Positions 44,794-57,129 of a stretch of DNA of 64,000 nucleotides are shown piece after piece. The stretch's first letter is position 1, and the number at the start of each line of letters is the position of its first letter. The DNA comes from Psilocybe azurescens (lineage: Eukaryota > Basidiomycota > Agaricomycetes > Agaricales > Agrocybaceae). A model generated the notes under the pieces. The model worked only from the letters and a program-made list of their open reading frames with translations. It made no database searches and was not told the DNA's origin. A program made the translations under genes and the position numbers. Location: assembly GCA_023853785.1 (NCBI GenBank), contig JAJIRX010000828.1:1-64000 (forward strand). The letters are read 5' to 3'.

Positions 44794-46550
44794 ACGGTGA
44801 GATGTTTAGTGCAGGGTGACTTTTTAATTGCCCAATACACAACACCCAATCAAATATTTATATTGATCAGTTTGATCTGGGAGGGTAAGCTCGTAAGGCT
44901 TATTACAATAACTAGTTTAGCAGAGTACAGACTTAGACAATCACTCTGGGGTGATCACTAGTAGCTAGAGAACACTTTTACAGGCTAGTACACACAAGGC
45001 ACTTGAATAGTAAGGGCAATCTCTCTATATGAGGGCAATCACCAATATCAGGGGGGATTGCTTTTAGGCGAGTGTACGGGACACTTAATAGTTCTCTTTA
45101 TAAAACCCAAACTCAAACTTTATCAAACACTATAAGCGATCACCCGTATTAACACATAGTAGATCCTTAGTTCCTATAAGCAACTGGGCACACTAGTCCA
45201 CAGTCCTTAGTTTACTATAGGCAATGTCCTGAAATAGTCGGATTTCTCTGACAGTCGTCCCTAGTTACTATGAGTGATCACTAGTCTTTATAGGGTTCCC
45301 ACCCGTACTTAATAATCCCCAGGGCAGTCTTACTATAGGCAACGTCCTGAACAGTCGGAGTTCTCTGACAGCCGTCCCTAGTTACTATGAGCAATCGCTA
45401 GCCATATAGGGTTCCAACCCGTACTTAACAATCCCCAGGGCAGTCCACGGATGACTTATAAAGCCTGATTATCAAGTCTAATAGACCTGACGCTGAATAT
45501 CACAATGGCGATTGCTCACAAACCAGGTAGTGCCTAATTGCTTAAGGTGAACTGCAGTGTTCGATCTCTTATCACACAAATCACTAGTCCTCAAAGTGTT
45601 AACACTAGAATTCTTATTCAGAGTAAATTCTGATATCAAATCTGGGGTGTAGATTACTTGGTTCCTATTCTAAGATACAGGGCTGTTTTTATAGACTAAA
45701 TAGATACTTTGGCTTGTGATAATTGAAAGAGACTAAGAGAAAAGGAAGGAAATGGACCGTGTGCTGCCTAGCCTTTGCTGCACCAATTATAATAGTGGAA
45801 AGTACTAGTTAGCCTGGGCTACGGCACTTATTTAAAGATAACATTGTTGTCCATGCGGCAGTGCCTTCTTGGGTAGCAACCACCCGACTTATTTTATCAG
45901 ATGGCTCGCGGCTAAGGCATGTTGGGACTAGATTGCTTAGGGGTATATTTCCTAGGAAACCCTACCAAGGTTCCCAAGCACAGTTGCTATTGGTTTAGGA
46001 CCTCCTGGAACAGCAGGTGCCCTTATCATGAGGCAAGTCACCTCTAGTATCGTGTGGCAATCGCTGGCTGGGCGATTGCTCACTCACATTGACTGCATTG
46101 CAAATTACAAGTTTTTATAGTTGGATCTAGTAGACCGCCATATGCTGAGTTGTACACAAGATTTCAATTGCCAATACATTTGGTCCGTGGGGCAATCACC
46201 CGTGTGGCGACAGTGATGCCTGATCCCCAAGCGGTTGATCGCCTAATTTAGCGAACAGCCTTGTGAGGCCTGGACATGGTGATTGCTTTTGCTAATTAAT
46301 AAGGTTTCCATCACTTGGAAATTGCTTGGTAAGACACTGATGGGTGTTACCCCTTGTAAGAGCCAAGGTTATTTTTTAAGAGTTTCTTCTTTGCATGGGA
46401 CTAATAGCATGATCAAATGGAACGGGTGATCGCCTTGGGCACTTGGTTAGGGTTGCTTGGATAACTGTGTAGGAAACTAAAGGTAGTCTTTGACTTGTAG
46501 CACTGATTAATAGGCCACACTACACCTTAGTTAGTTTGTAAGGTCTATTA

Positions 46551-48154
46551 CAGTAGCTCAAAAAACCGTCCCAATGTTTGGCACTTTCTCACTAATTATT
46601 TAATAACTTGGGAAATAAATTATGTAAAAGTCTGAAAATATTATATGTTATAGTTTAACATGTGACTAACATATTTCTCACCAAGGTCACATAATTTTAA
46701 CAAAAACTAATTAAGTAATGGAATTTACAAAATAATAGAGCATTGGGACAGTTTTTTGACTCTCTATCTAGTACTTAGTATGGCCTCCCTTTGCCTTGAT
46801 AACAGCCTCCATTCTCCTTGGCATGCTTTCTATAAGCCTTTGGCATGTTTCTGAAGGTATTTCAGTCCATTCTTTTGCCAATCTCTCCCACAATTCAAAT
46901 GCTCCTTTGGGTGGTGTCTCATAGGTGTTCATTTGCCTTTTGAGGTAAACCCAAAGGTGTTCAATGGGGTTGAGATCAGGGGATTGGGGTGGCCACTCCA
47001 TAACTTCAACATCATTGGCCAAAAACCATTCTTGAGCTTTTTTTGGAGGTGTGTTTGGGGTCATTATCCTGCTGAAAAATCCTTTTCCCTCTGCCATCAC
47101 CAAGTTGTCAAAGCTTTCATCCACCCCATGCTCCAAAATTTCACAGTATTGGTCTGCATTCATCTTCCCCTCAACCTCAGTGAGTGTTCCAACACCATTC
47201 CACCCCATACAACCCCATACCATGAGATTGTTGCCCCCTCCATGCTTGACAGTTGGTAATGTTGTTCTATCTGAGATTGCTTCACCCTTGGGCTTCCATG
47301 TATAGACCTTTCCATCTGAGCCAATCCTGTTGATTTTTGTTTCATCTGACCAGAGTACTCTTTTCCAATCCTCCACAGTCCAGCCAACATGATTCTGGGC
47401 AAATTTTAGGCGTTTTTGACGGTGGATAGTCTTGAGGAGGGGCGGTTTTGATTTAACAACAGAGCAGAAGTTGTTTTCTTTGAGGGCATTTCTGACTGTT
47501 TGGGCACAAACAGGAGAGGGAATAGCATCATTGATGAAGTGTGTTGCCTGGACAGCATTGTCCAGCTTTCCTGTTTTGATTTGACGAAAAGGACCTGTTT
47601 ATCCTTGGGAGTAAGCTTGGAGGGATGTCCACCTTTGTTGTTTTGGGGGTTTTCTTTGTTGGCATCCACTTCTCTCTTGATTCTTCCAACAGTAGACTTT
47701 CCCAAACCAGTTTTAGACTCTATTTGATGAAGAGAATAGCCCTCTTCAAGAAGATTGAGGACAGAATTGTACTGAGAAGGTGTTGCAGGCTTCATGATGT
47801 GGTGGTTAAAGAGAAAGATGGTTGAACTTGAATTCAACATTGCAAATGTGTGCAAATAGTGTCACATGACCTTGTTTAATTTTCTCACAATTTATACAAA
47901 GCAATTTGGCTTTCTACAAGCATGTAAAGCTATTATTTTATAGGGTCAAAAAACTGTCCCAATGTTTTATTATTTTGTAAATTCCTTTACTTAATAAGTT
48001 TTTGTTAAAATCATGTGACCTTGGTGAGAAATATGTTAGTCACATGTTAAAATATAACATATAATATTTTCAGACTTTTATATAATTTATTTCCCAAGTT
48101 ATTAAACAATTAGTGAGAAAGTGCAAAACATTGGGACGGTTTTTTGAGCTACTG
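46551..48154 (-). mobile_element. Tc1/mariner element, copy 2, inside the solo LTR
   Basis: 1604 bp with terminal inverted repeats CAGTAGCTCAAAAAACCGTC and TA duplications at 46549-46550 and 48155-48156. The unfilled counterpart of the site is at 17343-17344 in the other LTR copy (GGTCTATTACTCTTG). Near-identical to 30894-32487. Confidence 0.92.
46768..47855 (-). pseudogene. Tc1 transposase, copy 2, frameshifted
   Basis: Same domain order as copy 1: KSTVGRIKREVDANKE, a frame change after VLFVKS near 47580 (same place as copy 1), then LWSDETKI and SPDLNPIEHLW, ending GGHTKY. In this copy a base lost near 47090 and one gained in the A run near 47040 move the segment that should read QQDNDPKHTSKK out of frame, so the second catalytic Asp is lost although the frame stays open (202 residues from 47376). 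Confidence 0.9.
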
Positions 48155-48329
48155 TACTCTTGTTGGCCCACTAGGAAGTAAGGCCTCAAAGCCTAATAGT
48201 CTGGTGTTTCTCCTACCCTTCACTACTAGTATAATGTACTAGTTTATTACAGATAACAATCGCAAAAATAAGGGCCTCTGTATCTCACTATGAATTGTAA
48301 GCTCAGAATGGTTTACACCCTTTCAACGG

Positions 48330-48719
48330 TATTTGTGCTCTAATGCATGACCTACAGGCAACCTCTCCTTCGGTCCACTCCCTGAGCTTTGATGACCTGG
48401 CCAAGGCTGCTTTGATGATGTGAGTGGCCCCCGCTTACGTCCCCCTCGACTGCAGATGTCAACAGAGACAGTCAACAAGCACTGGAGTTAGATGCCTCCA
48501 TTCTTTGGATAGGCAGATGGGCCCGACAGTGGTGGTGGGAGGAGCGGCAGCCGTGGATGTCAATGCGATTGGTGGCTCTTGAGCTGGTCGACGAGCATTG
48601 GAGAGCTTTAAGATGTGCACCAGTCTCTTCTTCAATGGGACTTGATGTGTACGTTTGCCAATGTCCTTTGGTTTGAATCTACAAATATATTAGTTTTTGT
48701 ACTAGAGAAAACTAAATGC
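48330..48719. other. Unassigned region
   Basis: GC-richer stretch with possible splice sites (gtgagt at 48420, ctgcag at 48450) but no recognisable protein. It may be an exon remnant of an accessory gene. Confidence 0.25.
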
Positions 48720-49640
48720 TTACTTTCTACTTCTTCTTCCTCCCTCGTCATCACTCTCCATCCTCAATACTTCCTTCCCTTTACCTTTCTCCACCCTTGA
48801 TACTTCCTTCCCTTTACCTTTCTTCATTGTTGGACGGTTTCTTGACTTGTTTATATTACCCTCCTCCTCATCACTGAGGGCAGGATTTCTTGTTACTGTC
48901 GCTTTTCTAGGCGGGATCTCCACAGCCATGATCTTTGAATGCCTTGAATGCTTTGATGAGTTGGCGGCAGCCACTGTTGGGATGACAGCAGTCACCGGTT
49001 CTGTCTGCACTTCATCAGCGGCGGCTTCCTCTATTTGCACTTCATCGGCGGTGGCGACGGCTGCCTCAGCTATAGATCCAACATGTTGGTCTCCTGTACA
49101 GATATAAATATAAGATAAGTTTCTGACCAGGATGGATAACTTACCACTCAGCACTGCGGGTGCCGCCTTTGAACGATTGCTTTGTTCATCTGCTCGCATC
49201 TGGTTGTCTTTCCCCTTGTCTTTCTCAAATGCTACGACTAAAGCCCGGACTTGCTCATATCTAGGCCTGAGCCTTTCATTGCCATTCAGCCCCTTGTTGA
49301 TACCTTGCATCAGGGTCGTGTAGACATCAAACCAAAGAGCACTGTCTGGCTCCGGGGGAGTTGCCATGTTCAGAGGTGTGCAGCCGATATGCCCTCCTCT
49401 GCAAATAGACTTGTTATCCTTTGACATAGATACAGTGGTTATATACTCACCAGTTGTTCAAAAAGCTGCTTCAATTCATGCTTGTATTCCTCCGGGTCAA
49501 TGGTAATTATGCAAAGTTTGTTGTGAATTTGATTGATAATTTCTGAAGACATTAAAGCAGACGGAGGAGATGAAGATGAAGAAGCGGAATATGTGATAAC
49601 AATTAAAATGAGCGCAGGCATAGAAGATTGTTCAACTTTG
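48720..49640 (-). CDS. Accessory gene D, hypothetical protein
   Basis: Minus-strand exons: MPALILIVITYSASS with SSEIINQIHNKL and DPEEYKHELKQLFEQL (49620-49450), then MATPPEPDSALWFDVYTTLM and RYEQVRALVVAFEKDKGKD (49370-49220), then an Ala/Glu/Val-rich stretch. The lysine-rich C-terminus repeats GKGKEVSRVEK and GKGKEVLRMES, ending GGRRSRK. Introns with gt donors near 49450 and 49145-49090 are likely. A basic, repeat-bearing tail suggests nucleic-acid binding. No family recognised; position among KDZ-type genes suggests a transposon passenger. Confidence 0.45.
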
Positions 49641-49845
49641 GCACGGCGAGAAGTAAAATCAGTTACGAACACAAACAATCACATCATGTGACCTGAGTGA
49701 CATGACCTGCTCAGACCTATAAACTCATTGTGCCAAGACTCATGTCAATCAAATCATGTGACTGCATTGCCACCTATTTGTAAACCTGTTGTCTTGGTCT
49801 AAATCATAATGTCAACACACACATCCTTTCAGTGAGGGCTTTTGT

Positions 49846-50050
49846 GTCCCCCACATATTCCGGCCGGAGTCCGCCCGGAGTCCACCACGGAATCCACCAT
49901 TCCGCCCGGGAATGAGGGCAGAAATATGGCACAAGGCCCTGCCATATTATTTATTATCAATTCCGGCGGAATGGCGGATTCCGCAGCAGAATTAAACGGA
50001 ATCCGTTTACAAAATGGATTACCCTGGAACGGAACTGAGAACGGAACCAA
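49846..50050. repeat. GGAATCCGCC/CCGGAGTCC-rich array
   Basis: Inverted and direct CCGGCCGGAGTCCGCCCGGA-like units follow GTGTCCCCCACATATTCC. Layout recalls the ends of the TIR elements (CCCACA then xGAGTCC arrays), so it may be one end of another family member. No opposite end found. Confidence 0.5.
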
Positions 50051-50061
50051 AAACGGACTGG

Positions 50062-50200
50062 CGTCTGCATGGTGCTCATTGTTACGATCATTATGATGTA
50101 GATTAGAATCAATTAATTACTGGTGTCCACATGGTGCTCATTGGTACGATCATATGATGATCATCCTGATGTAGATTAGAATCAATTAATTAATTTACAT
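50062..50200. repeat. Tandem duplication of about 65 bp
   Basis: Two copies of TCTGCATGGTGCTCATTGTT / TCCACATGGTGCTCATTGGT, each running to GATGTAGATTAGAATCAATT. Confidence 0.75.
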
Positions 50201-50462
50201 ACGATTTTGCTTGATCAGTAACCGTTTGATGGGATACCGATCAGCCGGACATATTTTCGGACCCTTAAACGGTCCGAAAATCCGTCCATCAAACACATCT
50301 TGGCAACAGCCGGTGTCACAGTTTCCATGTTACATCACCCCTTTGTCGGTTCAATTCTTGCTTCCCTTTCCCCCCCATCCACTCTCTCCTCCCCTCCTTC
50401 CCCACCACCCAAACATCCATCCCCTCCCTCTCCCCTCCCTCTCCACTCCTTCCTCTCTCTAT

Positions 50463-51540
50463 GGAATGCCCACCGCCACCCAGCGAAGCGCCAAGTTGCG
50501 CCTCAAATCGCACACTGCCGCCACTGCCGCTCCCCCTCTTTCCCCTCCCAAGCTGTGTGTTTCCTGTAAGCGGAACCGGTTGAAAGTTGACAAGTCAGCC
50601 ACCAAACGGACAAAAACCGCAGCAGGGGAAGAAGGAGCAGAGGCTGATGAGGGTGAGGGGAAGGGTGCCAGAGGCAAGGCACCCTCAAAAATGTGCGTGT
50701 GCTCGCTTTTTGCAAGCATTTCCGGTGCTAACCAACCCATACCACCCCTCACAGCCGTGAAACTACAACACAGCGACATCAGGAGGACGCCACAGAGGCT
50801 GCAAAGGGTCCCCCACCCACCTCAAACCATAAGCATACCCCCTTCCCCTTTTTCATTCAAAAATATAGATATATTAATTTTATGTTCGCTTTTTTAGTGT
50901 TGTGCAGAAGCTCGATGGGGCTGCCACCTTGGTAGCCCCTCCTGAGTGCCCTCCCAGTTCTCCCTTCCCCTCCTACTGTGTCTGTGCTTCCCACTGTTGC
51001 TGCTGATAGTGAGTCCCTTTCCAAGCCTTCAGGCATACCACTAGGCAATGGCACTGGTTGGGGTAACCTGCATGGGTTAGGGGTACAGGTACCGCGCGGG
51101 TAGGGTACGGGTTACGATAGCTCTACCCGTCAGCTTTCGAACGAATCTAAAAACGTATTTTTGGACCAAAACTGAGGAAGATATGACTGATTTCGCTAAA
51201 TTCTTTGAAATCAGCCATATCTCCTTCAATTATGGGCCAATTTGGATGTTTTTAGGCTCTTTCTGGTGGGTAAACACGTAGGGTTACGGGTAGGGTTTCC
51301 CCACGGGTAGGGTACGGGTTGCTGGCGCGATACCCATGGGTTTACCCATGCCATTGCCTATCTATCACCACATCAGCCCAGTGCACCTTCCACCACTGTG
51401 GCTGATGTTGATTATCCTATGGGAATCTCCAACCAGAGAAGTGGCCCTCTCACTGCTGCTGATGGTTTGGTTGTGTCTACCGCTATTGCTGCAGGCCATG
51501 TACATCAGGACAATGGCTCTTCCACCATAGGTCCTGATCA
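50463..51540 (+). pseudogene. Accessory gene C, split by a MITE
   Basis: First exon MPTATQRSAKLRLKSHTA with PKLCVSCKRNRLKVDKSATK and an acidic/Gly tract, ending near 50690. Start type and basic-then-acidic layout resemble the accessory gene starting at 37694. Later blocks (50900-51040 and 51362-51530, reading HISPVHLPPLWL in one frame) are separated by the MITE at 51042. The reading frame after the first exon is uncertain. Confidence 0.35.
51042..51360. mobile_element. MITE, copy 4 (319 bp)
   Basis: Ends TAGGCAATGGCACTGG and CCCATGCCATTGCCTA. Internal GCCATATCTCCTTCAATTAT and TTTAGGCTCTTTCTGGTGGG match the other copies. Flanks CATACCAC and TCTATCAC agree at 5 of 8 positions. Confidence 0.7.
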
Positions 51541-51793
51541 TGGTATTTATTATTATTATTGCTATTATTATCATGTATTTAGTTCCTTAAATAATATAGA
51601 TGCTGTAAGCCTGGTGCCCCAGTCTTACCACAGCCCCTTTCCATATTATCTTATCTTCTACATTTATGTGCATGTGACTATGATCCCCAAACCCCATTTC
51701 CTTGATATAGACTTGCCTTAGAGCTTATGCACTGTACACACCTGTAGCTAGTCAGTTGTTCTATCAATATATTGTGGTCTTGTCATTCTCTGT
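51541..51793. other. AT-rich spacer
   Basis: Short ATTATT-rich region with no gene, between accessory gene C and the CxC6 fragment. Confidence 0.4.
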
Positions 51794-52411
51794 GTGACTC
51801 TCAGTGAGCCTGGCAATGCCTGGCTTTCAGATGCATGGACAAAATTTGATAGATCTGAATCCACAACTAATATATTAAAGTTTTTGCAATCTGTTTATAA
51901 GACAAAAGAATCTTGTCCTGATCATATATGTATTGACAAAGGATGTCAAGTGTTGCAAACAGCTGTTACCAATGGAAGTTGGGATGCTATGTGGAAGAAA
52001 ACATTAAAATTTATTGTGGACACTTACCATTATATTAATCACCAAGCCAATGATTATCTTTGTTGAATGTACTGCAATCCTTCTCTGGGTGATGGTTCAG
52101 CTCTAAATCTTGTAACCATTGCATATAATGATAATGGCAATGCATATGCCCAGAAAGCCTTTAATACACAAGTGTGTGAACAATTAAATGCATGGCTGGG
52201 TGGTTTTGAATCTATATTTAAATATATTACACCTAGCAATTTCAACTGGTTTCTACACACAATTCTATTTTACCACACAAAATATGACATTGCAAAGCAG
52301 AAAAGAAAGGCAGAGTCTTCAGATAGTGATGATGAAAATGAAGAATTAGAATTGGATGAAAAGACTAGTGATTCTAGTGAAGTGGAGACCAGTGATTTTG
52401 ACTCAGGCTAA
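51794..52411 (+). pseudogene. Truncated KDZ-type transposase fragment (CxC6 family)
   Basis: Homologue of the catalytic part of the gene at 33165-35402: DAWTKFDRSESTTNILKFL, HICIDKGCQVLQTAV, FIVDTYHYINHQAND and NTQVCEQLNAWLGGFE line up one to one. One in-frame TGA lies at about 52064 before MYCNPSLGDGSA. The protein ends in the same kind of acidic Ser-rich tail (SSDSDDENEELELDE). The cysteine clusters and N-terminus are absent upstream. Lies on the opposite strand to its relative. Confidence 0.8.
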
Positions 52412-52450
52412 ATTGAATACAAGTGTGTAAAAAAACAAGTTAATTCACAT

Positions 52451-52650
52451 AGTAGATTATATAAGCAATGTACAGTAGGTGTATGATACAAGGTAGATTA
52501 TATAAGCAATATATAGGTGTATGATACAGAGTAGATTATATAAGCAGTGTACAGTAGGTGTATGATACAGAGTAAATTATATAAGCAGTGTACAGTAGGT
52601 GTATGATATAAGATAGATCATATAAGCAGTGTATAGTAGGTGTATGATAG
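52451..52650. repeat. Five copies of a 40-42 bp AT-rich minisatellite
   Basis: Unit: AGTAGATTATATAAGCAGTG followed by TACAGTAGGTGTATGATACA. The copies differ at a few bases. Confidence 0.85.
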
Positions 52651-52759
52651 TAGTGATAACTGTGTAAATCTATTTTTTTATTCAGCCCAAAGGTGTGGGA
52701 AATTGTTTTTACTCAGCTTCAAGCCATGGGAATTTGACTTTACTACTGTATTGGCTATA

Positions 52760-52900
52760 AATAACTCTATTCCCCTTCATTCTCCTCTATTCCCTCTATT
52801 CCCTCTCCAATTCTGTCATTCCCTCTTCAATCCCCTCTATTCCCTTTCTATTCCCTCTATTCCCTCTATTCCCTTCACTCCCTTTCTCAATCCCTCCAGT
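52760..52900. repeat. CTATTCC-rich pyrimidine tract
   Basis: Degenerate repeats of CTCTATTCCC. Confidence 0.7.
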
Positions 52901-52965
52901 CCTAGGGAATATGTGGGGAGTGAGAAGTACTGCTTTCAGTAGCAATTGTTGCAGATCATTTTTAG

Positions 52966-53212
52966 CCAAGGTGGCAGCCGGATGAAGCAAGTATATGTTA
53001 GTTTAGTGCAGCGGGGACCGAAGGAGTATCGATCACTCATGCCTTATGTGACATCAGTTTAAAAGGCCATGCCAAGGATCAATTAATTAGCCATGGTGGC
53101 CTCCGGATGAAGTAAATATATATCAGTTTGGTGAAGCGGGGACCAAAGGATTATCGATCACTCATGCCTTATGTGACATCAGTTTAAAAAGCCATGCCAA
53201 GGATCATTTATT
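52966..53212. repeat. Two tandem copies of about 120 bp upstream of the KDZ gene
   Basis: TTAGCCA-GGTGGC-(A/T)CCGGATGAAG ... GCGGGGACC ... GTATCGATCACTCATGCC/TTATCGATCACTCATGCC ... TTTAAAA-GCCATGCCAAG. The two copies are about 88 percent alike by eye. They end about 75 bp before the KDZ start codon, so may be a doubled promoter element or subterminal transposase-binding repeats. Confidence 0.75.
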
Positions 53213-53283
53213 TTGGAAAATTGCACATATATCAGGATATTGTTGTTGTACACTGCAATCATCTTTCTCTTTACTCAGCAACA

Positions 53284-56200
53284 ATGGGAATATGTCGTGC
53301 CCAAATTATACATCCTGATGACAAGCAAAATAGCGACCCAGAAGAAGAGACATGGCTTTGTCTTGGTAAAAGAAGAAAGAAGTTGGGAAAGAGCAGAGTG
53401 CAAAAGGAACAAAGACGTGGGCCTTTGCCCGAATTTGCTCTGCCCGAAGAAATTGCAATCGAAGACTCACCATTCAGCCACAAGGGACTTACTGATGAGC
53501 AGTTGATGACCAATCTCAAAGCTCTGCCTGATGTACGCTCTGGTGGAATATCTCAAAACGACTATCTTCAGGAGTGGTTACCTCGACGCAAATGTTATCT
53601 GCAGACATTGTTAGAAATGGAAGCCCCAGCTCACATTGGCGAATGTCAAAGGTGTGGAAGTTTGCCTGGAATATGGCAATGTCGCGAATTGTATCGGAGG
53701 CCGGATGACATGCACTCAGTGCTGTGCAGAGGCCCATAATCTCTGCCTTATCATCGCATCGACAAATGGAATGGATATTTCTTTCAAGTTGGAGCCCTAT
53801 GGGAAACAGGACTACAGCTCTATCTTGGACATGGCGGCATCCGGTGCCCGTCAACACAGGATGGGAAACATCATTTGTCCGAGCAGCGGCCACTGCCTGT
53901 CTCTGAGGAAGATGAATGGGGTGATGCAAAAGAGGAGGCAGGGGCCAAACCACCCGAAGGACAAGAGCCAATGTTTGAAATACCGGTTCCTGGGACACAT
54001 CCAAACTCACTTCCCCTTCCACCACACTATGATACCTACAATAATCCATTTGTGGAAATTGTCAATATCAGTGGGATTCACCATCTGCCTGTGGTTCACT
54101 GCTCTTGTCATGGACCAACCACACCTCAAGATCTCAATTATCTCAAACTCAGCTTATTTCCTGCAAGTTTTAAAACCATCTGAACTGTTTTTACTCTTCA
54201 GGTCTCAACAGACTTCTGTCTATCGAATTTAGAATGCAAAACATCAGGATACCAATATTACCAAAAGCTTTGATGCCTAACATGCCCTGCATTCCCGAAG
54301 GTCATTATAAATTGGTATCGAGAGCTAAGAAGGGTCAGTCATCAATTCAGAAATCTCAAACTATGGAAAATCTATGGGCATGGTCATGATGCTGAATGTC
54401 CAGAAGACAAATTGACAGCCATGGTCAGTGACGAGAACTCAGTCGTTATACCCATCACAACCCAGCACAGTGCTGCAATCACGGATGCCGTCTCTGCATC
54501 CATTCCAGGAGTGTTGAGTGCCGCCCCTCACGGCCACCGACTGCACCTATAACTGCGCTGAATTTGCACCGGATAACTACAAAGCTTCAGACCTATCAAA
54601 GTTTGGTTTGTTTTGTCCTGCTTGTCCCCAACCCAGCATAAATCTCCCAGGCAATTGGAGAGAGGATCCAGACAAGGACCTATATATCCGTAGTTTGGTT
54701 GGGGATGGCAATTTCAAAGCTTACCACTTGAAACAAAAAATGATTGGGACGATGTTAACCTTGCTAATGGCAAAGCATATATGGCAGACCCCGTTCCCTA
54801 TCAGGAACATCTAGCTGAAGCAAGCAAGAACGACAAATTATACTCAAGGGTGTGTGAAACCAAAATGACATGAATACAGCCTAACAAATCTCCTTCTCCC
54901 TCAAATCTAGAAAACAACATGCAATAATCATAACGCCAAATAAAGAAAGCGACAAAGCGGCTCCCGGTAAGCGCTGTTGAGGCATTGGAGCATGAGCTTG
55001 TGCAAGGCATGGATGCTTTAGTCTCGGAAGTGTCATTGACTTCATAAAGGGCGAAAAGCAGATCTCTATGGATTATGCACTAAGTCAGGCCATCAAGCAT
55101 AGTCATATGCATGGCATAACTTGTCTTCTCTGCATATACGACATTATGTGCCAATACTATGTCAATCTATTTGAGCGATTCAACAAATCAAGCAAGTTGG
55201 ATCTTCCGGAGGCCATAACACTTATTGACGCTATTGGACTGTTTCACGTCCACGGCCACAAGGAAGAATGTCTTTATAGATGGGCGACAACATACATTCC
55301 TGGAGTGGGCATAATCGATGGTGAAATTCTGGAAACCCTTTGGGCGACATTGAATGAAATTTCTCAAAGCACAGTAAGTGCCACTGCGTCTCACTGGATT
55401 GAGATTTTAGAAGATCATATGGGAGATAACAACTGGAAAAAGTTATCAACATGGGTGTGTGTGTTCATTTGAAGACCAATTTGTGCACTGATAAAAGGCA
55501 GCTGAAACAATTACAAAGAAATATAATCATGCATTACTACAGCAAGCAAAAAGCCAGGAGTACTTTGATGGCCTGACAGAGTCGGCCCCCACTTCTGAGA
55601 TACCTAAGTGGATAGAGCAGATTCAGAAAGCAGCAAATCAATGACAAGAAGATGTAAAAGCCATGGATGTTATGAAAAACAAGATTGCTAAGGGTAGGCA
55701 TTGTCTCAGTCACCACCCTTATATCAACTGACAGTTTTGTAGCTCCAAGTCGGCGAGAGATTGAATTGTCCATTTCGTTATCAGAGCTAACTACCGGAGG
55801 CCGCACGGGTCAAGCAGTATGGATTTCAATGGGACTGAAATTGGAGGAAGCTATGTAAGTTGATAATAGCATTGTGTATTATCATTTGATCCTCATTTTG
55901 TAAGGTATAATCTGCGAGCACATGTTAGAAAGCTCTCACAGTTGCCGACCACTGCCCAGAAGTTGGATATGGTGAATAGCGGCGCGCCGTGCTATGACAA
56001 ATTGAAAGTTTCAGCACCTCTGCAAATGATTTTTTGGAGCTCACATTGTTGATGCTCTTGATGATCCTCAGTACCAAGTGCTTGACGATGACCTATCTGG
56101 AGAAGAGGGCCCTGAACAGGAGGTTGATACTCCAGGTATCTCAAGATCTGACCCTGAGCGGCAAGTCCTCCCGTTCCTGTCAAGATTTACGGGTGCCGGT

Positions 56201-56996
56201 TTTGGTAATTTGGAACTAGAAGACAAATGAAATATTGCAGGTCTCTGTAAAACAGAGCTTGATATTCATCGTGGACAAGCTGAAAATATCCTGGACCAGG
56301 TCAGAACATCGGTAATCCAACTTTCTTATCATTATGCAAAGAATGTTAGGGGCCGCAACAGTGTTTCAAAAAAATACCAGGGTGTGGGATGGTGTCAAGC
56401 TTCTAAACCAGACAATAAACCAACATCAAGCAATGTACAACCACAACAGGTCAGTTATGAGGACATTGGTATCAATGCAGGACCTAGAAAAGCACAATGA
56501 GCAGTACCCCTTCCTTGAACGCAATCATTGTAGGGTAAGTGAACGTGTTGTTGATCCAAATGCTACCGGACAGAGCTCCGACACAATGGCATGGTTTTGG
56601 AGCAGCGGCCAATGCAGCACAAGTATGGGGGAAGCGACAGCTGGCGCAGATGCCACTTACCACAATGAATGTAAGATAGTCCTTTATACCTTCTTACTGA
56701 TCCAATATTTACATTGATGAAGTTTATAGGGTCAACTGGCTCAGTGCAAGAGCACAAAAAAATCAATGGACCAAAGAATTGAATCTGACAAGGCGTGAAA
56801 TGGGTTGGACAGGTAGATTTTATATGCATATGGCGGGAAGATGGCAAGTGAGAAGAGATAAAGAAGAAATTCAGTCAGCTGGACACCGTGCCTACACAGA
56901 GGAACAAATTGCCATGTGGACAGAGCTGGCGAGAGTCTCTGAGGTTAGGTTCAAGAAGGCTAACATCAACTATCACAACATAGATACTGCAGATTG
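53284..56996 (+). pseudogene. KDZ transposase with CxC2 cysteine cluster, decayed
   Basis: Starts MGICRAQIIHPDDKQ. N-terminal region: LTDEQLMTNLKALPDVRSGG and DYLQEWLPRRKCYLQTLL. CxC2-type cluster: CQRCGSLPGIWQC, then GGRMTCTQCCAEAHN and YLGHGGIRCP in shifted frames. The KDZ domain has LTCPAF/LFCPACPQPSINLPGNW and DGNFKAYHL. The best preserved part (55068-55450) has YDIMCQYYVNLFERF, GLFHVHGHKEECLYRWA and GEILETLWATLNEIS. The C-terminal blocks end INYHNIDTAD with TGA at 56994-56996. Frame changes occur at about 53695, 53745, 54535 and 55010 and at several exon junctions. The C-terminal third cannot be spliced cleanly. Cut-and-paste DNA transposase of the Kyakuja-Dileera-Zisupton superfamily; inactive here. 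Confidence 0.85.
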
Positions 56997-57129
56997 AATG
57001 CGTTAAAATAATTTCAATTTCTTTTAGTCTTTTTGGGAGACACTGTATTATTACTGATTCCCAGCACTGTCAAGACAAGCACTATATTTGTGTGCAAATG
57101 GTATAGTACAAATAAGGGGGCCTAACAAT

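Larger units (their letters stand above)
44798..48325. mobile_element. Solo LTR, copy 2, interrupted by Tc1
   Basis: Same ends as the copy at 15587-17510 (TGAGATGTTTAGTGC, CACCCTTTCA), with the 4-bp duplication ACGG at 44794-44797 and 48326-48329. Without the inserted Tc1 and one TA it is 1922 bp, two bases shorter than copy 1. Same orientation as copy 1. Confidence 0.8.

Noticed and set aside
41930..51350. GGGTACGGGTAGGG-like strings as internal telomere repeats
   Set aside because: They are confined to the arms of the MITE family, are not regular TTAGGG, and occur in inverted pairs.
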